A stretch of 64,000 nt of DNA from positions 386,001 to 450,000 of the forward strand of contig BOKO01000003.1 in assembly GCA_016861025.1 (NCBI GenBank). The letters run 5' to 3'. Below, piece by piece: positions 58,730 through 64,000 of this stretch (position 1 is the first letter of the stretch; each line of letters begins with the position of its first letter). This stretch comes from Chloroflexota bacterium (GTDB taxonomy: Bacteria; Chloroflexota; Anaerolineae; Caldilineales; Caldilineaceae). A program made the position numbers and the translations under genes. The notes under the pieces were generated by a model. It worked only from the letters and a program-made list of their open reading frames with translations. It was not told the origin of the DNA and made no database searches.

Positions 58730-61525
58730 ATGTCAATCACCCATCGATTAGAAGCGATTGCCCGGTTGCCGATGTCTGGCGACAACACGGCGATTGCCAT
58801 CCGGCGACTGGAAGCAGGCGAGCTGGTGCTGCTCGACGGCAAGCCAACGCCGCTCTCACACACGGTGCTTGAAGGGCATCGCTTCGCCGTGCGCCGTATT
58901 GAGCCAGGCGAACTGCTGCTTTCGTGGCGGTTGCCCTTTGGCGCGGCGACGCGACGCATCGAGCCGGGTGAATATGTCTGTAACGAGCGCGTGCTGCACT
59001 CGCTGCGCAACCGCAGCATTGCAGCTGACCTGCCCGCAACCACCAACTTTGTCGACCGCGCCATCGACTATGCACTCGACCCATCCGCTTTTCAATCTGC
59101 GCCGCCAACGCCACGCATCGAACCGGCGCCCACCTTTCTCGGCTACCGGCGCAGCGGCGCACGCGGGGTTGGCACGCGCAATTGCATCGTGCTGCTCGGA
59201 ACCAGCTCGGCGACCGGCAGCTTTGTGCGTGCGCTGGAGGAACGGCTAAAGGGCGCGGCGACAGCCTATGCCAACATCGATGGCATCGTGGCGGCGGCGC
59301 ACACCGAAGGCAGCACACCCAACGCCAACAACCGCGACCACGTGCTGCGCACACTGGCCGGCTTTATGGTGCACAGCAACGTCGGTGCAGTGCTGGCGGT
59401 GGACGCTGGCTGGGAGCCGATCAACAACGCCGTGCTGCAGCAGTTCATGCGCGACCACGGCTACCCGCTCGACGACATGCTCCACGCCTTTTTGTCGCTG
59501 CGCGGCGGATTCGAGGAGAATCTGGTGCGCGCCGGCGAGATCGTCATGAGTTGGCTCGACGCTGTGAACCAGACGCAGCGCACTCCCGCATCTGCTGCGC
59601 ATCTTAAATTGGCGTTGCAATGCGGCGGCTCGGATGCGTTCTCCGGCGTGTCGGCAAATCCGCTGATCGGCTGGGCGGCGCACACCATCGTCGGCTACGG
59701 CGGCGGCGCCAACATCGCCGAGACGCCGGAGCTGATCGGCGCTGAACCATACATGCTCGCCAAAGTGCGCGACCTCGCCACGGCGCAACGCTATCTGGCA
59801 ATCCGCGACCGCTTCATCGCCTACGCCGCCGCGCATCACACCTCGGCGGAGGGCAACCCGTCGGACGGCAACAAGCTGCGCGGGCTGTATAACATCATCC
59901 TCAAATCGATCGGCGCAGCGATGAAGAAGCACCCTGACACGCGGCTCGACTTTGCCATCGACTACAGCGAACCGATGCACGAACCCGGCTTCTACTTCAT
60001 GGACAGCCCAGGGCTCGACCTCGAAAGCGTTGCCGGGCAGGTGGCGGCGGGCTGCAACGTCATCTACTTCACCACCGGCAACGGCTCGGTGACCAACTTC
60101 CCCTTTGTCCCGACGATCAAAGTCGTGACCACGACGCCGCGCTACGAGCTGCTCGCCAAAGATATGGATGTCAACGCTGGCGCCTATCTCGATGGCGCGC
60201 CGATGGCGGAACTGGGCGCAGCGCTGGTCGAGCGCACGCTGCGCGTGGCGTCGGGCGAACGCACGGCGGGCGAACGCGCCGGTCATGCGCAGGTGCAGAT
60301 TTGGCGGAACTGGCGGCAGGGAGGAGAGCGAGAGATTCGGAGAGAAGGAGAAGGGGAGATTGGAGATTGGAGATTGGAGATTGGTGGGGCGACGCCTCTC
60401 GCAGTGAAGTTGCCAGTGCAAGAGTCAGAATCTTCATATCCGGCGACGACGACGGAAACTGGCAACTCGCCCCTCGCAACTCACAACTCGCCCTGGTCGG
60501 AATTTGCGTATCCGGCGCTGGCGACGGCAGAGGGAGCGGTCTTTGAGCAGGTGGGGCTGATTGTACCGACGAGTTTGTGTGCGGCCCAGGTGGCGCGCAT
60601 GGCGGCGGATCGGCTCAACCGGCGACGCGTGGGTATCGGGCCGGGGCGGTCGCGCTATGTTGCGCTGGTGCACACCGAGGGCTGCTCCGACGCCACCGGT
60701 GAGGCCATCACGATGTCGGCGCCGACGCTGCTCGGCTATGCCACGCATCGTATGGCCGGGCGCTGTCTGCTGCTCGAACATGGCTGTGAGGTGACGCACA
60801 ACGACTTTATGCGCCGACGCCTCGCTGAGTTAGGCTATGACCTCAACCGCTTTGGCTGGGCAAGCGTGCAGTTGGATGGCGGCATCGCCAGCGTGCTCGA
60901 CAAGATCGAGGCGTGGTTCGCAGCGACGGCGGAAAGCGATCCTGCGCCGGCGGCTGTGCAAGGCGGGCTGGGATCGCTGCGCATCGGGCTGCTGGCGACG
61001 GCGCCGCTGCCCGCCGCCGCTGCACACGCCCTGGCAGACCTGGCGGCGAACATTGTTCACGCTGGCGGCGCCGTTGTAGCAGCGCAATCCGGTCACCTGC
61101 TGCACAGCGCTGCGTTCGTCGATCCACTGCTTGTAGAACCGGATCGGCTTCAGCCTACGCTCGCATACTCAGGTCGTTTGCCTGCGCCCGGCTTCCACAT
61201 CATGGCGACGCCGACCGACCATCCGGTGGAGATCATTACCGGGCTGGGCGCAACGGGCGTCGATGTCGTGCTTGCCTACGTCGGTGTGCAGCCGGTGCAG
61301 GGACATCCGCTGACGCCTGTGCTGGAGTTGGCGACCGCTGCCGATTGCCCGTCCGACCTGGCGCCCGAACTGGATTTGCTGCTCGACGGCGACCCGGCAG
61401 GCTGGTCGGCGCAGATGCTCGCAAAGCTAAGCGATCTCGCTGCCCATCGCTACACGCCACAGCGGATGCGTACAGGCAACATCGACTTTCAGATCACGCG
61501 CGGGCTAATGGGGATTTCGCTATAG
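58730..61525 (+). CDS. UxaA-family (altronate dehydratase-like) enzyme with internal repeat insert
   Basis: 931 residues. An N-terminal SAF domain (about 18-85) is followed by a UxaA-type dehydratase half (about 140-520) with GARGVGTRN, LQCGGSDAFSG and FTTGNGS, and a second half (about 600-735) with HTEGCSDATGE and LLLEHGCEVTHND. Between them, residues 525-590 are low-complexity text produced by heptad DNA repeats (60355-60490). The rest of the family lacks this text. UxaA enzymes dehydrate sugar acids with an iron centre. The repeat insert keeps the frame, so the enzyme may still work. Confidence 0.88.
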   Translation: MSITHRLEAIARLPMSGDNTAIAIRRLEAGELVLLDGKPTPLSHTVLEGHRFAVRRIEPGELLLSWRLPFGAATRRIEPGEYVCNERVLHSLRNRSIAADLPATTNFVDRAIDYALDPSAFQSAPPTPRIEPAPTFLGYRRSGARGVGTRNCIVLLGTSSATGSFVRALEERLKGAATAYANIDGIVAAAHTEGSTPNANNRDHVLRTLAGFMVHSNVGAVLAVDAGWEPINNAVLQQFMRDHGYPLDDMLHAFLSLRGGFEENLVRAGEIVMSWLDAVNQTQRTPASAAHLKLALQCGGSDAFSGVSANPLIGWAAHTIVGYGGGANIAETPELIGAEPYMLAKVRDLATAQRYLAIRDRFIAYAAAHHTSAEGNPSDGNKLRGLYNIILKSIGAAMKKHPDTRLDFAIDYSEPMHEPGFYFMDSPGLDLESVAGQVAAGCNVIYFTTGNGSVTNFPFVPTIKVVTTTPRYELLAKDMDVNAGAYLDGAPMAELGAALVERTLRVASGERTAGERAGHAQVQIWRNWRQGGEREIRREGEGEIGDWRLEIGGATPLAVKLPVQESESSYPATTTETGNSPLATHNSPWSEFAYPALATAEGAVFEQVGLIVPTSLCAAQVARMAADRLNRRRVGIGPGRSRYVALVHTEGCSDATGEAITMSAPTLLGYATHRMAGRCLLLEHGCEVTHNDFMRRRLAELGYDLNRFGWASVQLDGGIASVLDKIEAWFAATAESDPAPAAVQGGLGSLRIGLLATAPLPAAAAHALADLAANIVHAGGAVVAAQSGHLLHSAAFVDPLLVEPDRLQPTLAYSGRLPAPGFHIMATPTDHPVEIITGLGATGVDVVLAYVGVQPVQGHPLTPVLELATAADCPSDLAPELDLLLDGDPAGWSAQMLAKLSDLAAHRYTPQRMRTGNIDFQITRGLMGISL
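60355..60382. repeat. Heptad tandem repeat inside the UxaA gene
   Basis: Four exact copies of GGAGATT in a row. They sit in a purine-rich stretch from about 60320. The repeat encodes the junction between the two halves of the UxaA-like protein. The 7-base period shifts the frame at every copy, which gives a 7-residue peptide pattern. Confidence 0.9.
60463..60490. repeat. Second heptad repeat inside the UxaA gene
   Basis: Four 7-base units, CAACTCG, CCCCTCG, CAACTCA and CAACTCG, follow without gaps. They lie 80 bases after the GGAGATT block. The TCGCAACTC core is shared with the repeat at 24072-24092. Confidence 0.8.
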
Positions 61526-61546
61526 CGCTCCCTGAGGCGCACAAGT

Positions 61547-63172
<1,626 letters not shown>

Positions 63173-63361
63173 CGTTCGCCTCCTTTTGCGCGCAAAACGC
63201 CTCTGACCTGACTTTATACGATGGACTGTTCGAGAAGGATTGCAGTGCAGTATACTCAAGGTTCATATTTGTCACAATCCGCACAGAACCCAACGAAGGT
63301 ATGCTGGTTTTGCGCAACACCCGCAACAACAAACGCCACGTTAACAGACAAGGACAGATAC

Positions 63362-64000
63362 GTGACCATCGATCTCAAATTCTACGAAGAAGACTGGCAG
63401 CGGATTGCTCAATCTTGGAACGCATTCTGGGCTGGGGAGCTGGATCGCCCTATCGTGATGCTTGAGATTGCTACTGGCAGTTTTGGGCAAGATTTCGTGA
63501 ATTGGACGCCGTACATACCGGCGGCGCTACAGAACCTCTCTATCGACGAATTGCTCGACCGCGAACAGGTGCGGCTCGAGCAGATGCGCTGGTATGGCGA
63601 CGCTTTTCCCAAGTGGTGGCTCAATTATGGGCCGGGCATTGTTGCTGGCTTTCTGGGCACCAACGTTCATGCAGTGCCCGATACGGTTTGGTTCTCTCCA
63701 GCGCACCAGACACCCATCGAGGAACTGGCGCTCACTTATGATCCAACGAATCGCTGGTGGCGTTCGGTGCAGGAAGTGGCGCAGCGTGCGATTACTCGAT
63801 GGGGCAGCGCAGTGTGCATCGGGCAAACCGATCTCGGCGGCAATCTGGATATTCTCGCCAGCATGGTCACCACCGAGCAGTTGCTCTATGACGTGATGGA
63901 TTATCCAGATGCAGTGGTGCGCCAGGTTGCAACCATCACCACGCTTTGGCAGCGCTATTATGACGAGTTAGAAGCTGTCATCAGTCACGCCGGGCGCGGT
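63362..64000 (+). CDS. Unidentified protein, N-terminal part, cut by window end
   Basis: An open frame runs from a GTG at 63362 to the last base (213 codons), with AAGGACAG upstream. It encodes WNAFWAGELDRPIVMLEI near the start, then Trp-rich text (WWRSVQEVAQRAIT, WGSAVCIGQTDLGGNLDILAS). The pattern WxxxxxGExxDRP at the start and the Asp-rich later part remind me of uroporphyrinogen decarboxylase-like proteins, but I cannot confirm this. The rest lies beyond the window. It diverges from the acyl-CoA ligase. Confidence 0.75.
   Translation, partial: MTIDLKFYEEDWQRIAQSWNAFWAGELDRPIVMLEIATGSFGQDFVNWTPYIPAALQNLSIDELLDREQVRLEQMRWYGDAFPKWWLNYGPGIVAGFLGTNVHAVPDTVWFSPAHQTPIEELALTYDPTNRWWRSVQEVAQRAITRWGSAVCIGQTDLGGNLDILASMVTTEQLLYDVMDYPDAVVRQVATITTLWQRYYDELEAVISHAGRG

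Noticed and set aside
59246..60421. 391-codon minus-strand frame over the UxaA gene
   Set aside because: Shadow frame in GC-rich coding DNA without motifs or start signal.

Overview
This window reads as chromosomal DNA of a bacterium, most likely a Chloroflexota member of the Anaerolineae/Caldilineae type. That is an inference from gene mix and style: split secD and secF, short HisG with HisZ, a TIGR03960-type radical SAM protein, a seven-fold DUF5666 protein, DUF2085/DUF3105 membrane proteins, many lipoproteins with clear lipoboxes, and 7-nt-period repeats. I saw no rRNA, tRNA, CRISPR array, transposase or phage gene.

Bases 1-17,560 form a copper/heavy-metal island. It opens with the 3' end of a CopA-type (CPC) P-type ATPase. 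A plus-strand run of small exported proteins follows: DoxX, cupredoxin, YHS, a divergent Lgt, lipoproteins, a FixH/YtkA-like protein, a doubled DUF305 protein, DUF302 and a broken lipoprotein/Rieske gene. A minus-strand operon (DUF2085, DUF3105, cupredoxin, YHS, cytochrome c), a histidine kinase/response regulator pair and a SHOCT protein come next. The island ends with a secreted protein of about 20% methionine beside a CopB-type (CPH) ATPase. Together these could sense, bind, relay and export copper at the cell surface.

Bases 17,686-18,607 hold a nucleotidyltransferase/HepT toxin-antitoxin pair behind a near-consensus promoter that predicts a leaderless mRNA. From 18,676 to 26,043 are an alcohol dehydrogenase, secDF, glutamate dehydrogenase, a sugar isomerase, a remnant of pdxT and two small secreted or membrane proteins.

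Bases 26,060-34,330 are a minus-strand sulfur-oxyanion respiration locus: an XRE-cupin regulator with its own operator-promoter, an octaheme tetrathionate-reductase-family cytochrome, a heptaheme cytochrome fused to a membrane cytochrome b, two YeeE/YedE transporters (one fused to a rhodanese that lacks its cysteine), a Crp/Fnr regulator and an OsmC protein.

The rest is mostly housekeeping and catabolism: a DUF5666 repeat protein, PHP phosphatase, GH43 lipoprotein, SRAP, hisZ-hisG, an RmlC-like epimerase, mtnP and an FAD oxidoreductase; an acoXABC dehydrogenase operon with a good promoter; an aldo/keto reductase, YbaK and acyl-CoA dehydrogenase; a phosphatase-like/methyltransferase fusion followed by a [2Fe-2S] ferredoxin; a GIY-YIG protein, thioesterase, radical SAM protein, a two-part UxaA-type dehydratase invaded by heptad repeats, an acyl-CoA ligase, and a gene cut by the window end.
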